A stretch of 64,000 nucleotides of DNA from Cymbomonas tetramitiformis (GCA_001247695.2 LGRX02030241.1:1-64000), one strand, 5' to 3'. Shown: positions 39,232 through 48,737, counted from the first letter of the stretch. Made by a program: numbers and translations. The notes: generated from the sequence alone by a model not told the origin.

Positions 39232-40086
39232 TCAGCGACACAGCTTGCGCACCGCTCGCGTCTGCGCCATGGTCAGGTCGCACGCGCGCAGACATTCGAC
39301 CACGAGCTGCTTTCGCGTGTCCTCGTTGACGACGCCCAGCGCGTGCCACAGGGACATGGTGGTGTCGTACGTCAACTTGACGCAGTTGACGTGCGCGACC
39401 ACGATCTGGTTGCAGATACGTTTGTTCGTGTTGAAATGACGACACATGTTTGCTATCGCCGAGGCGTCGGTAACGTACTGGCCTATCAGCCTGCACGCGT
39501 ACGGTACGTCGCCGTAGTTCGCGTGCCGGAAACGCTTGTTCAGGTCCAGCTTGTCGGCGCAGGTGAGCTTGGGGTTCATCGCGATCACGGGCAACAGCTT
39601 GTCGTACACCGCGTGCTCCGGGCCCAGAAGGTCGCGCACCGACCGGAGCTCGGTGTAGCTCAGATCGTAGATGTGCACCAGGGCGACGCACATTTCGGAG
39701 GTTGCGCAATGCGTGCAGCCGTACTCGTCGACGAGCGCGCGAAGCGCATTCATACCCATCTGCGCGCAAAACGCCGCTAGGATCGTCTGCGTCACCTCTC
39801 TCCGGACGCAGTCCTCCGAGTGTTTGATGTGGGTGGACTCGGAACAGTCCCCCACAAAGTCTAACATGTTCGACTCGGCCGACAGCGCCAGCCCCATGCT
39901 GGACAGCAGGTGTCGCTCCGCCGCCTCCAACAGCCGCAAACGCGTGGTCATGTTGCAGCCCCGCATAAAATCGTAAAATTGTTCCGCGTACACCCGCAGC
40001 TTGCTCCTCACGTCCGCGCGCACGCCGACCGCTCCGTCTATGCACGCCAGCATGAGCGTGCTCAGTTCGTACGCACGCGTCGTCAT
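39232..40086 (-). CDS. Cys-rich helical viral protein of unknown function
   Basis: 284 codons from ATG at 40086, GC-rich. Largely alpha-helical by composition, with about 14 Cys and regular Leu/Ala spacing, possibly helical repeats. No membrane segment or catalytic motif. An opposite-strand frame is also long here (a GC-rich shadow), but this one has an ATG and better composition. It is followed downstream by a ~280-bp non-coding gap and preceded by another minus-strand gene (40145-40588) 58 bp upstream, suggesting two genes in series. Confidence 0.55.
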   Translation of the reverse strand: MTTRAYELSTLMLACIDGAVGVRADVRSKLRVYAEQFYDFMRGCNMTTRLRLLEAAERHLLSSMGLALSAESNMLDFVGDCSESTHIKHSEDCVRREVTQTILAAFCAQMGMNALRALVDEYGCTHCATSEMCVALVHIYDLSYTELRSVRDLLGPEHAVYDKLLPVIAMNPKLTCADKLDLNKRFRHANYGDVPYACRLIGQYVTDASAIANMCRHFNTNKRICNQIVVAHVNCVKLTYDTTMSLWHALGVVNEDTRKQLVVECLRACDLTMAQTRAVRKLCR

Positions 40087-40144
40087 TTTGAAGCCCGAGA
40101 CGATGCGTGCTTACGCCTGTTGAGTTTTGATTTACGGCGGCTAA

Positions 40145-40588
40145 TTACGCGTCGTGCGCCCACGGCACCTCGTGCCACACCAAAAACTCGTCCACCTCCT
40201 CCGCGTGCAGCACCGCCTGCGCCTCCGACAGCGCGCGCTCATATTTTTCGGCATCTTCGCTCAGCGCAGCGCGCAGCGTCATGAGCGTGTGCAGCACCTC
40301 CTGCATTACGTGGGTTGCACGGCCGGACGTGAATTCCGCGCGCGTCTCCCCTTCGAGCCACCGCATGAGCTCCGACGTGGACCCGCGTTCGCACAGCCAC
40401 CGCGCGACCGCCGCGCTGTCGCGTGCAGTAAAATGCGCGTTGCCTGTCCGATCGTGCAGCATGCGCTCGGCGGCGTGCGCTACGGAGCGCGTGCTCATTC
40501 GAAAAGGATTGGACGTCACCTCCGTCCGCATGTGCGCGTACAACAAGCATCGCAACACTTGGATCAGGTTCTGCAGCGTGCTGAGCAT
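40145..40588 (-). CDS. Small helical viral protein of unknown function
   Basis: 147 codons from ATG at 40588, GC-rich. Helical, with Glu/Ala/Arg-rich C-terminal half and an acidic end (EEVDEFLVWHEVPW). No recognised domain. It is in the same direction as, and just upstream of, the 39232-40086 gene. Overlapping frames on both strands are open because of GC bias, so its reality rests on the ATG and even composition. Confidence 0.4.
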   Translation of the reverse strand: MLSTLQNLIQVLRCLLYAHMRTEVTSNPFRMSTRSVAHAAERMLHDRTGNAHFTARDSAAVARWLCERGSTSELMRWLEGETRAEFTSGRATHVMQEVLHTLMTLRAALSEDAEKYERALSEAQAVLHAEEVDEFLVWHEVPWAHDA

Positions 40589-40946
40589 ACTGCGACATGT
40601 GGAACATCTAAAACGGCCAAGCCCTCTTTGCGTCAGCGAAGTAATTAAAACGCCTGGCTCCTCCGGTGCTTGAGGTACAAAGCGTTAAAGGGAGACAAGT
40701 AAGCCCGCATATTTAAAGGGAACAGAGGTTCTACGAGAAGGTGGTATGCGAACGGTGCACTCAGGCACTGGCGTATCTTGATCCATCGTACAAAAAGTCG
40801 ATTCATACACGTTGTCTTAACCCCTTATCTTCTCTTTTCATGTATCTTAGATGGGCCCAGACGTCCGTAGAGCCGCGGTAAAATACACCGCTCTCACTCG
40901 CATCCTGACAGCTATCTCACAGCTCTAAGCCATCACCCTTCGCAGC
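40589..40946. other. Intergenic region between divergent genes
   Basis: About 360 bp without a supported gene. It should hold the promoters of the minus-strand gene ending at 40588 and the plus-strand gene starting at 40947. No TATAAATA box is present; GATACAC-type AT-rich stretches occur near 40800. Confidence 0.4.
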
Positions 40947-41432
40947 ATGGCGCGCAAACAACACAGAGACAGGAAAAAACAAGCCAAATTTTTCACGCTG
41001 GAGTCCATGATACACAGTCTCACACATATTTCTGGCGCCCACAGACGGGCAGAGTTGCTGGAAATAGCAGAAACCGTCGCAATGCAACGTGTAACATCGC
41101 ACACACAGCGGCAAGCACACGAATATTACGAATATGGAATCTGTGACGCCTGGGTCCTGGCTCGCGTATGTGATGCGGTGGGTTACGTGATCGAACGTGT
41201 GAGCGGGTCAGCCAAAAGCCCCTCGATGTTCTCCGGCGCCACGTCAACTTTTTTTTTCTCTACGCGAGCACTCACCGACGCAGAACGTTTGCGGGTGTGC
41301 GGGACGCGCGCGCGCTGCTTGGTGCCCATCGTGGACGGCGTCGTGCACGATCAGGTGGCGCAGCAAGCGGGGTTGGCGTCACTCGGGCGCACGCTCATAT
41401 ACAGGCTACGACCTAAGGTTAGATCGTCGTAA
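40947..41432 (+). CDS. Small viral protein of unknown function (161 aa)
   Basis: ATG at 40947. The N-terminus is strongly basic (MARKQHRDRKKQAKFF). A helical, His/Arg/Ala-rich body follows, with repeated CG-type Cys in the second half. No recognised domain. It is followed 28 bp later by the ORF remnant at 41460 in the same direction. Confidence 0.45.
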   Translation: MARKQHRDRKKQAKFFTLESMIHSLTHISGAHRRAELLEIAETVAMQRVTSHTQRQAHEYYEYGICDAWVLARVCDAVGYVIERVSGSAKSPSMFSGATSTFFFSTRALTDAERLRVCGTRARCLVPIVDGVVHDQVAQQAGLASLGRTLIYRLRPKVRSS

Positions 41433-41459
41433 GAAGAGGTCGAAATACGGCTCACGGTT

Positions 41460-41846
41460 ATGTACGAAACGTATATAACCGAACCCATCGCGAAATATGA
41501 CGCCAAAGCGGTGACAAGCGCAGTCACCTCAACAAACCCCCTAACTCAAATGTATTTTGATTTTTCTTTTAAAACTTTGAGTAATGCGTTTGGGAAGGCT
41601 AATGTTACATGGGATAATCTGCAAAGGTTTTATATGACAGTGGTTAATTATCCGATGATCTACATCCGTGTAGGCACAACAAAAAGCCAATTTACGTACG
41701 CAGCCCTGGATCCGAGGCTACCCACTGCAAACATGCGCATGTCCCCTGATGTAAAACACAATTGCTCTGCCTCGCTAAGCATGACGACTTGCTGTGCCAC
41801 GATCGCGCAGTGCAGCGGTGTGCAGGACTCTCGGTTAAGCTGGTTC
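41460..41846 (+). pseudogene. Gene start truncated by the duplicated block
   Basis: ATG at 41460 opens a frame that looks coding for about 100 codons (Tyr/Phe/Thr-rich). At 41847 it runs out of frame into the duplicated 3' end of the 29184 gene, so the rest of the protein is missing. The ORF continues to 42071 only by chance. Confidence 0.5.
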
Positions 41847-42110
41847 ACTGTGCGAATTGCCCGACATGGCGGATGCGGTCGATGCCGCGCCGGACGCATT
41901 CGACGGCATACTGCGCAGCTACGATCAGTAAGCGTGAAGTATATAAATATACATGCACTTATCTTAAAAGACGCGCGATCGACCCTACGTCTTTCTTTTG
42001 AGCGTTATTTATTAACTGCGCGCGCAAAGGTATCACTTAATTCATCGCGCAATGTCCATCGTAATTGCTGACTGCGCCAGTATGATGCCTAGATATCATA
42101 CAACTCCTAA
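41847..42110 (+). repeat. Duplicated block: end of the 29184-type gene, promoter, start of the MSIV gene
   Basis: 41847-41933 matches 29810-29896 (the last ~28 codons and stop of that gene). 41934-42110 matches 30073-30245 (TATAAATA promoter at 41942-41949, then the ATGTCCATCG start). The left copy has 176 extra bases carrying a small ORF. Here the first gene is only a tail while the second is long; in the other copy the reverse is true. Confidence 0.85.
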
Positions 42111-42989
42111 ACGGCAACCAGCGGAGGCGGACACGTCCGAGAATGAAAGCCAATTATTTATATTTGTAAGATACAATGACATAATTACTAAAATAAAGTT
42201 GGAGATGCCCGTTGAAGATGGAAGAATTCTGTATATCCACGTAAATAAAGAGGGGCTTCCATCCGAAATAAAACACTCAAATACCAGAATTTTCAAATAT
42301 GTAGATGAAAAACTATCAGATTACGACAACGAAAACGACGTGATAACCGATTACTTGGACTCAACAGAAAAGAAGCCACACAGGCACTACAGAGAATACA
42401 CGACCTGACAGTAAACTATGCACACAGCACCTACCAGCTATACAGAAAGCTCAGACAAGGAAAACAAGAGGACGAGAAAGACAAGAACCACCCAGTATAA
42501 ATTGTCCCAACATGGCCGCCACTCGTGGCGGTCCGGCCCAGAGTAGGGCCGGGGAAATCAATTTACTCATACGCCCGACGGGCGTGGTTTTTTCTTTTTC
42601 TTTTTCTTTTTCTTTTAACCGATTACTTTAATAATGACCACGGTGAAGACGACGAAGTAGAGTCCGAATCCGATGTAGAGTCCTTCGACGACCAGGTACC
42701 CGAATACACTGAAGAAGTACCAGCTTTCGCAATCAAAATTTCTAAAAAAGACGAGATTAAAGTTATTTCGTTACACGATTTATGGACAGTAGACCAGACT
42801 ATTGACAATCTTGTACTATTGTCAATCAATATTCCAGATAATACAGAAGGAGTATATTCCGAATACGAAAACCAGTATGCATACACAATTACACTCGGAT
42901 CCAACGAAGAAGGTGCGGGTGCAGGTCCGAGTAAAAGATTAAAACCCAATAGCGGACCCTCAGGACAAAGTTTTATCGACTTGACCTAA
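42052..42989 (+). pseudogene. Viral gene of unknown function interrupted by a retroposon
   Basis: ATG at 42052. The frame reads to the insertion near 42356 and resumes after the second copy of the 13-bp target site (from 42629). The total added length (272 bp) is 2 mod 3, and the two ORFs (phases 1 and 0) become one frame if it is removed. The encoded protein starts MSIV, has an acidic Asp/Glu middle, a possible basic NLS (SKRLKP) and a C-terminal FIDLT resembling a SUMO-interacting motif. Before the insertion the product would have had about 220 residues. Now translation should stop inside the element at 42408. Confidence 0.75.
42344..42628 (+). mobile_element. SINE-like retroposon with 13-bp target-site duplication
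   Basis: TAACCGATTACTT occurs at 42344-42356 and 42616-42628 and bounds 259 bp. The insert ends with a (CTTTTT)n tail (about 42588-42615). It contains GC-rich hairpins: CCGCCAC-TC-GTGGCGG at about 42517, GGCCC/GGGCC at about 42537, and ACGCCCG/CGGGCGT at about 42570. It has no coding capacity. Target duplication plus a simple-repeat tail is the mark of a retrotransposed non-autonomous element. Confidence 0.85.
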
Positions 42990-43092
42990 GATTAAAGTTT
43001 GTAAAGTTGAATTTAAGAAATTACGCAGTAGGATGTTGAAGAGGTTTTAAAAGGTTTGGTCAGATTAAAAGAGGCAAGGTTCAAAAAGTTCC

Positions 43093-43196
43093 ATCGGTTT
43101 TGGCGCGGTAAACACCGCTAGCAGCTTTCGTAATCGCTTCGTGCGTGCAATTCGTCTGCGTGCGCATCTTGTTGTTGATAATTACCGAAAAATAAA
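43093..43196 (+). pseudogene. Duplicated internal fragment of the dioxygenase gene
   Basis: Matches 43978-44093 (ttttggcgcggtaaacaccgctagcagctttc...), with about 12 bases deleted. It lies just upstream of the full-length gene, in the same orientation. Confidence 0.85.
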
Positions 43197-43263
43197 ATGG
43201 AGACAAATTCGCTTCCTCGTACATCTTCCAATACTGCAGCTGCCAGTGCTGCACCTTCCGGTA

Positions 43264-43271
43264 TATAAATA
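43264..43271 (+). promoter_or_regulatory. TATAAATA box of the dioxygenase gene
   Basis: Within GTATATAAATATG, 97 bp before the ATG at 43361. An inverted copy of this promoter lies at 45512-45519. Confidence 0.6.
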
Positions 43272-43360
43272 TGCCTTCATTCTTATTTTGGCACGCGTAC
43301 AAGGTTATATCGAATTGCGTAGGTGTCATGTCAATATGCCAAGAATTCGCGGAGCTTTCT

Positions 43361-45193
43361 ATGGCCGACGATGGTGAAAGGAGCTCTTCTAAACGTAAGC
43401 TTAACGAGGTACGTGATCCCTTTCCAACGGAGGCGGAGGACAATATTGCGACCGGGGAAGAAGAATTAGCAGTGAATTACAAAAATAGGGCGTACGATGG
43501 AGTACCTTGTATATCAACCGGCGGAATGAAAACGACGAGCGCACGCTTACCACCTTGGAGATCAGCGGAGAGCGGATCTGCAGGACCCAGCAGCGTTCCA
43601 CCGCTTAGGCCGGCCCCCATGCAAACGGGAGCTAGTAATGCTGCTGGTGACATGCAAGAGGAATCAAGTGATGATGACGACTACAATCCCACCGATTCTG
43701 AATCTATGTCCGATTCCGAAGAAAAGGCACTTATGATACGAGACGACTATGGTATACGTGCAGAGCGACACACCGTCCCGGAGGTTGAAATTTTTGAAGA
43801 CCCGTTAAAAGCGGCGAATCATCTTCTTGAAAACGGATACGTACTGCTTAATTTTATGGATGAGGATGAGATTCTTGCCGCTCTTGAAGAATTCAAACGC
43901 ACTTTGTGTGAAGATCTCCCCGAATTCAAACCAAAAAATTGTGCGAGCAACGAGAATTGGGAGTACGGCTGCACCGGTTTTGGCGCGGTAAACACCGCTA
44001 GCAGCTTTCATAATCGCTTCGTGCGTGCAATTCGTCTGCGTGCGCATCCTGTTGTTGCGAAGGTGCTAGATAATTACCGAAAAATAATCGAGCACCCCAA
44101 AGCAGAAGATGTAAGACTGCAACAGCTTTTCGGCCGTATGAGCGTGCGGGTTCGCCCTCCCACGTCTGAGTTATGGCATCAAGACAACGCCGAAACTTCG
44201 GTACACGGAGACCGCGACTACCGCGAAGCAGATACAGGAATATTATTGCCCGATGTCACTTTCGGTGGATGGATCGCCTTCAACCAAGGCATAGATCCGG
44301 ACACCGGCGAGCCCGTACCGCAAAGCGCTTCTTTATATTCCGGAAGTCACGGTTACGTCCCGCCAGCAAAAGCTAGAGCCCAAGGCAAAAACATGGGTTT
44401 CGGGCAACTATCATACTACGACATGGCGTCTCTGATCGAAGACAAGGGCAATTCGGCAATAAAAACGCTCGTGCGCACCCCTCCGGGTACGATTTTTCTG
44501 ATGCATCAGACAATCGTGCACGAAGTGAGGGCCGTGAAACCGCTTGAACCGATGTTTCGGTTGTACCTGCAGTTTCGACTAACGAGCGACGACAAGGATT
44601 TGCTCGAGTTTGGCGAACCGATTCCGCCGGATACAATCACTCACGCGCAGGACGGGGATCATCGCGCCCAAAACGTGGACCACGTGTGCAAACATATGCG
44701 TGTGCCAAAATTGCCGTCCGACCAGATGCCGTCCATGTATAATCGAAAGGGCATAGATATGGACGCCCAAAAACCTAGGTTGCTCACGTGGTTTAATACA
44801 TACGTACGTAATGAAATGCGCGTCGTGGAAAATGTTTACGTCAAAACCGGCAATCCGAAGCCGCTACCTAGTAACATACACGAGGATACCCTGGACACAA
44901 ACCGCTACTTTGTCATGCCACTGCATGCACCAAGTCTATCGGATATTCAAAAGGTTCCCAAATACTCAGATATGCAGAGGCTCAATATAAAATGGTCCGA
45001 TCTGTTTCCCGAATACAACGAGGTTGAGCAGAACATACTAAAACCGAGCACCGACAACTTCACACTCCAGTTCGCAGACATAGCGTCTTTGATCGAAACG
45101 TTGGAAAATCGAGAACACGAAGTTCCTACTGCGGGCGCACCAGGTGCACCGAATGCATCGGGTGTCTCTTTACACAGTCTGGGACTCGGTTAG
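43361..45193 (+). CDS. 2-oxoglutarate/Fe(II)-dependent dioxygenase, phytanoyl-CoA hydroxylase-like
   Basis: 610 codons from ATG 43361. An in-frame ATG at 43271 lies on the TATA box, and the inverted copy of the 5' end also begins at the later ATG. The first ~150 residues are acidic and disordered. The dioxygenase core has WHQDN (His273, Asp275) and a distal HEVRAV (His387), the HxD...H iron triad, then Arg residues in a FRLYLQFR strand that could bind 2-oxoglutarate. PhyH-like enzymes are common in giant viruses and hydroxylate small molecules or proteins; the substrate here is unknown. The gene is flanked by a fragment of itself (43093) and an inverted copy of its own 5' end (45377-45519). 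Confidence 0.75.
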   Translation: MADDGERSSSKRKLNEVRDPFPTEAEDNIATGEEELAVNYKNRAYDGVPCISTGGMKTTSARLPPWRSAESGSAGPSSVPPLRPAPMQTGASNAAGDMQEESSDDDDYNPTDSESMSDSEEKALMIRDDYGIRAERHTVPEVEIFEDPLKAANHLLENGYVLLNFMDEDEILAALEEFKRTLCEDLPEFKPKNCASNENWEYGCTGFGAVNTASSFHNRFVRAIRLRAHPVVAKVLDNYRKIIEHPKAEDVRLQQLFGRMSVRVRPPTSELWHQDNAETSVHGDRDYREADTGILLPDVTFGGWIAFNQGIDPDTGEPVPQSASLYSGSHGYVPPAKARAQGKNMGFGQLSYYDMASLIEDKGNSAIKTLVRTPPGTIFLMHQTIVHEVRAVKPLEPMFRLYLQFRLTSDDKDLLEFGEPIPPDTITHAQDGDHRAQNVDHVCKHMRVPKLPSDQMPSMYNRKGIDMDAQKPRLLTWFNTYVRNEMRVVENVYVKTGNPKPLPSNIHEDTLDTNRYFVMPLHAPSLSDIQKVPKYSDMQRLNIKWSDLFPEYNEVEQNILKPSTDNFTLQFADIASLIETLENREHEVPTAGAPGAPNASGVSLHSLGLG

Positions 45194-45230
45194 ACTATAC
45201 GTCGACTCGATCATGAAAGTAGATAGATCT

Positions 45231-45415
45231 TCATGACATTTTGTTCACTAAGTGTTCTTCTAACAATCCTCTCGACTTAAACTCATCTTCAAATTCTTTT
45301 TCAATCTTTCTTATCATCTCCTCCCACTCAGTACGGTTTTCATCCCCCGGCTTAAAGTCGGTTTTTAAATAAAGTTCTTACGTTTAGAAGAGTTCTTTTT
45401 ATCGTTGTCGGCCAT
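45231..45415 (-). pseudogene. Decayed gene with a dioxygenase-type 5' end, inverted
   Basis: Minus-strand ATG at 45415 gives MADNDKKNSSKRK, paralogous to the start of the dioxygenase (MADDGERSSSKRK), then hits a stop after 16 codons. A second frame then reads about 40 acidic, helical codons (TEWEEMIRKIEKEFEDEFKS) to a stop at 45231. The promoter and 5' end (45377-45519) are an inverted duplicate of 43262-43398. It is broken, and what followed the shared start differs from the dioxygenase. Confidence 0.65.
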
Positions 45416-45740
45416 AGAAAGCTCCGCGAATTCTTGGTATATTGACATGGCGCCTACGCAATTCGGTATAACCTTGTACGCGTACCAAATTAAAAAGGCG
45501 GTCAAAGGGTATATTTATACACAGCATAAGCGTGCGTAGGGCTTGTTCATCAGGTGACGAACAACTCGCTGCGCGATAGTACGCTTTTCAAGTTGAGCAT
45601 CGCCCGTCGCGTACACACCACAACTCGTCCGTCGACTGACTCGACGGTCCAATGGCGAACGTTAAGCTTTTAGGGAGTATTTGTTTGACCGCCGATCGAT
45701 ATTATCTCGTCGCTATTGAACGGTAACCTCTTAAGTACAA

Positions 45741-46679
45741 ATGTCCACCTCGAACAAAAGCCCTTCAGTCCTCTCCCGCGACTTCACCGCCTCCGAGCAG
45801 AGTTGCACGTTCAAGCTTTCTGTCTTCCTACAGTGCCTGTACGCGAACGAGACTATACTGCAAAGCTGCCTGTACGAACTGTTAAACGACACAGACCTCG
45901 CTCTTCTGAGTTTGGCTTGCAAAGCTCTATATCGAAGCGTTGTCGAATTTTACAATCTGCAGGCCAGAGACGAACCACGAGGCGCAGTATCTTCGGATGC
46001 CGCGCATACCACCATATGGTGCGAGGAACGACCGATCCATCAGCCACGCAAACGTCGCGTGCGCGTGTCTGACTGTCTCGGAAGCCTTAAGCTGCAACGT
46101 TTTTATGCCTTGTCTATCCAGAATTTCCTGGACGGTGTGGAGCGGCGTAACCCCTTGACATATCTCTCCATGTTCAGTTGCGACGCGGGCCGCCGAGTAT
46201 GCACGGAAACCATGTCCCGTCTTCTACGGTATCCCTCCGGTAGTCGGAAGCATGACCTGCTCCAGCTACGAGCACACGTATGGGCTGTGGCCACGGGTGC
46301 TTTGGTGGATGCTTTGGTGCTACGCTTCGGATATCGGCATCGACCCAGCTCCTCTGAGCATTCGAGGGCACGAAAGTCTGACGTTAACCGATTTATGTCA
46401 TTTTTGAGACCTTATTTTAAGACTCCCGGCGACGCTCTTACTTATGGTTCGCTCTCCCAACATTACAAGTACCACTCCAGAAACATAAGATATCGCAGAC
46501 GGTGCATGAAATGGCAGACCGACCCACCCGCGCGCAAGATGCCCCCTAACTTTCTGAGGCTGATCAGCTGGTCCAACGACGATTGCAGCTTACTAAAACA
46601 CAATCTACCATGGGACGACTTTAGTGTGAGTGAAAGACTAAGGGAAGCTTGGCTACTTCATATTCATCCAAGGGGTTAG
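45741..46679 (+). CDS. F-box-like protein
   Basis: 312 codons from ATG. About residues 36-68 (ILQSCLYELLNDTDLALLSL followed by ACKALYRSV) match the F-box helix pattern. The rest is basic and helical with no clear repeats. F-box proteins recruit substrates to SCF ubiquitin ligases, and this would be a second adaptor in the viral block. Intact frame. The F-box call is by pattern only. Confidence 0.6.
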   Translation: MSTSNKSPSVLSRDFTASEQSCTFKLSVFLQCLYANETILQSCLYELLNDTDLALLSLACKALYRSVVEFYNLQARDEPRGAVSSDAAHTTIWCEERPIHQPRKRRVRVSDCLGSLKLQRFYALSIQNFLDGVERRNPLTYLSMFSCDAGRRVCTETMSRLLRYPSGSRKHDLLQLRAHVWAVATGALVDALVLRFGYRHRPSSSEHSRARKSDVNRFMSFLRPYFKTPGDALTYGSLSQHYKYHSRNIRYRRRCMKWQTDPPARKMPPNFLRLISWSNDDCSLLKHNLPWDDFSVSERLREAWLLHIHPRG

Positions 46680-46814
46680 GGTGTATATAGGGAGACGCCA
46701 AAACTGCAACGATATCGTAGCCATACCGTAGTATATATACACGCGTGTGTTATAAACAACATTCGAAGATCTTAAGTCACGCGGCACAATTCACATTTCA
46801 CACACACATCGCAA

Positions 46815-46822
46815 TATAAATA
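46815..46822 (+). promoter_or_regulatory. TATAAATA box
   Basis: 67 bp before the ATG at 46882. Confidence 0.5.
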
Positions 46823-46881
46823 CGCACGTCACGCATTTTGGCGTGCAAAGTTTTGTTTTAGGATACTGCCAACCGCGCATC

Positions 46882-47304
46882 ATGTCCGTTCTAGCCTCAG
46901 GCCTTAACGATGTCGCCAATAACATTTCAAAAAGCGCAAAAAAAAGTGCAGACAAGGTGCAAGAGAGTTTGGGACTCGACGGTATTGTTACTGCGCTTTT
47001 AAAAGTAAACAAGGAGACGGACAAAACAATCGAGCGATTCTACACTGATAGGGACGGACAAGACGACTGGCTTAAGCAGCTTCACACATTGGAGGCTTTG
47101 GAAATACAATATGAGAATGAGTTTTGTGCCACCAGCGAGAAGTGCAAAAATATAGTGAACGAAATCTACGCCATCATCAAACCGTGGCGTGAACATCATG
47201 AAATAACCTGGACCGACTTTGAAAGGCAGTTTAATTGCGGGACGGGTTACTTTACTCGCTCCTACCTCTGTAAATACTTGGACGAGGCATTCCATGAGAA
47301 ATGA
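46882..47304 (+). CDS. Small protein sharing a domain with the giant AT-rich protein
   Basis: 140 codons from ATG 46882, TATAAATA box 67 bp upstream. The N-terminal third is a Lys/Ser-rich amphipathic helix. The C-terminal part (EITWTDFERQFNCGTGYFTR followed by SYLCKYLDEAF) resembles EIDWVSLYTEFF.G near residue 80 of the 18258 protein. This suggests a small, undescribed domain family in this virus. It overlaps the next ORF (ATG 47301) by 4 bases. Confidence 0.55.
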   Translation: MSVLASGLNDVANNISKSAKKSADKVQESLGLDGIVTALLKVNKETDKTIERFYTDRDGQDDWLKQLHTLEALEIQYENEFCATSEKCKNIVNEIYAIIKPWREHHEITWTDFERQFNCGTGYFTRSYLCKYLDEAFHEK

Positions 47305-48737
47305 TTTCGCAGGAAATGGTAGTACCACCGCATGTCACAACGCACGGTTTCTTCCTTACGTATGTAAATTTTATAGAAAACTTGCTGTCCCAACAAAACT
47401 GCCACGCGTTTCGACCCGCCCATAGTACATATGCGCAGCGCGAACGCGACGCGTACCATAAACTTTGTTCCACGTCTAAAAATTGCCTCGAAATTCGCAC
47501 GTCTATGTTCATGTCAACTCGGGCAAAAAAATTTGCAAAATTTTGCGCACGGTATATATACCCTCGCGTGCGCCGGCGGAACAAAAGGTCGGTAGCGAGG
47601 ATGACGCAAGCGGAAATAGTTCTGCACACGCGCGACCACCCCTGCCCATCGGATGATACCGATGCATACTGCATCGATGGCACCCGTCTCATCGATGACC
47701 TGCGTCGCTTGAAAACCAGCGCCAAACCACGCCCAGCTAAGAACAACCTCCTCTGGTGCGCGTGCACCAAAACGAAACCCAACGAGCTCGCCGTGTTTTT
47801 GTCCAAGAATTTCACGGCAGACTGGAGGTCCCATTGTCAAATCGACGCGAATACCAAATACGTGCACGTCACTCCCGAACTGGCCGAGTTTGTGGCCAGA
47901 TTCGCGACCGCGCACGACGTTGCGGAGGCGATAAAGACGTGGGTCGCGGATGGCTGCGTCGCGCGCAATCCCGAACTGGCCGTCGGGCGAGCGAGAGCAA
48001 CTGGCAACCTTGGCAAAGCTGCGGACGTCTCCGCGCGGACGGTCGAGAATGACGACGATGCGGGCGTCGCTGTGGAAGGTTCGCCCGCAACCAACAACGA
48101 CCGTGTACGGATCGGAAGCCACAATAATATCAGCGATGCACCCGCCGGCGAGACCATTGCGAATCCAGCAGTTCCGTCATTCGACACCACCGACGTTGCC
48201 GATCCAAACGCTGTCACGACCGACAACTCCGATGTGTTTGCCGATTTCGCGTTTACAGCGAATACCGTCAAATCACGCAAGCTTACCACCGAAAGCGGCC
48301 TCAAACAGACCGAGCGAGGCACTACGAGTACCTTCGTCGATCTTGTCAACAGCGATGCGACCGCGGACGAAGTCATGGTTGATGCCACGGAGCCTCCGTC
48401 GTTGGAGAAGGTGCGCGCTGTTTTGCCCGACGGAATTTACTGGGATGCCGAACTGCGCTTGCACCTCCATAAAGAGACTGGGTACATCAATATATTTGAC
48501 CTAATGCGCATCGCTGGAAGATATTTCAAGCACCTAAAGGAAAACAAAGCGACAAAATTGGCGATCTTTGCAATGGAAACTATGCACGGTTTAAAATCTG
48601 GTGATCTGATCAAACGGTACCACCTAGGCAAAGGTGGACATCCCGATAAGTTCGTGCATCCTCATTTTTTTGTTTTCGCTTTACGGTGGGTACGAAATTT
48701 TCCGAATCATTCTCAGGATATGCTGACTTGCTTTTGA
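47301..48737 (+). CDS. KilA-N/BRO-like DNA-binding protein, 3' part shifted out of frame
   Basis: 478 codons from ATG. The N-terminal ~200 residues are basic and unrecognised. A low-complexity Asp/Ala/Thr-rich linker follows. The C-terminus holds a KilA-N domain (about 395-470: GYINIFDLMRIAGRYFKHL, then HPHFFVFALRW). The frame leaves the family pattern right after the Trp; loss of one G from the TGGG run would explain it, since the next frame continues the domain and then a nuclease. KilA-N domains bind DNA in many large DNA viruses. Taken with the next ORF this was one KilA-N-nuclease gene. Confidence 0.65.
   Translation: MISQEMVVPPHVTTHGFFLTYVNFIENLLSQQNCHAFRPAHSTYAQRERDAYHKLCSTSKNCLEIRTSMFMSTRAKKFAKFCARYIYPRVRRRNKRSVARMTQAEIVLHTRDHPCPSDDTDAYCIDGTRLIDDLRRLKTSAKPRPAKNNLLWCACTKTKPNELAVFLSKNFTADWRSHCQIDANTKYVHVTPELAEFVARFATAHDVAEAIKTWVADGCVARNPELAVGRARATGNLGKAADVSARTVENDDDAGVAVEGSPATNNDRVRIGSHNNISDAPAGETIANPAVPSFDTTDVADPNAVTTDNSDVFADFAFTANTVKSRKLTTESGLKQTERGTTSTFVDLVNSDATADEVMVDATEPPSLEKVRAVLPDGIYWDAELRLHLHKETGYINIFDLMRIAGRYFKHLKENKATKLAIFAMETMHGLKSGDLIKRYHLGKGGHPDKFVHPHFFVFALRWVRNFPNHSQDMLTCF

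Noticed and set aside
39206..40045. Overlapping 279- and 190-codon ORFs opposite or out of frame with the 39232 gene
   Set aside because: Arg/Ala/Gly-biased shadows; only the 284-codon frame has an ATG and balanced composition.
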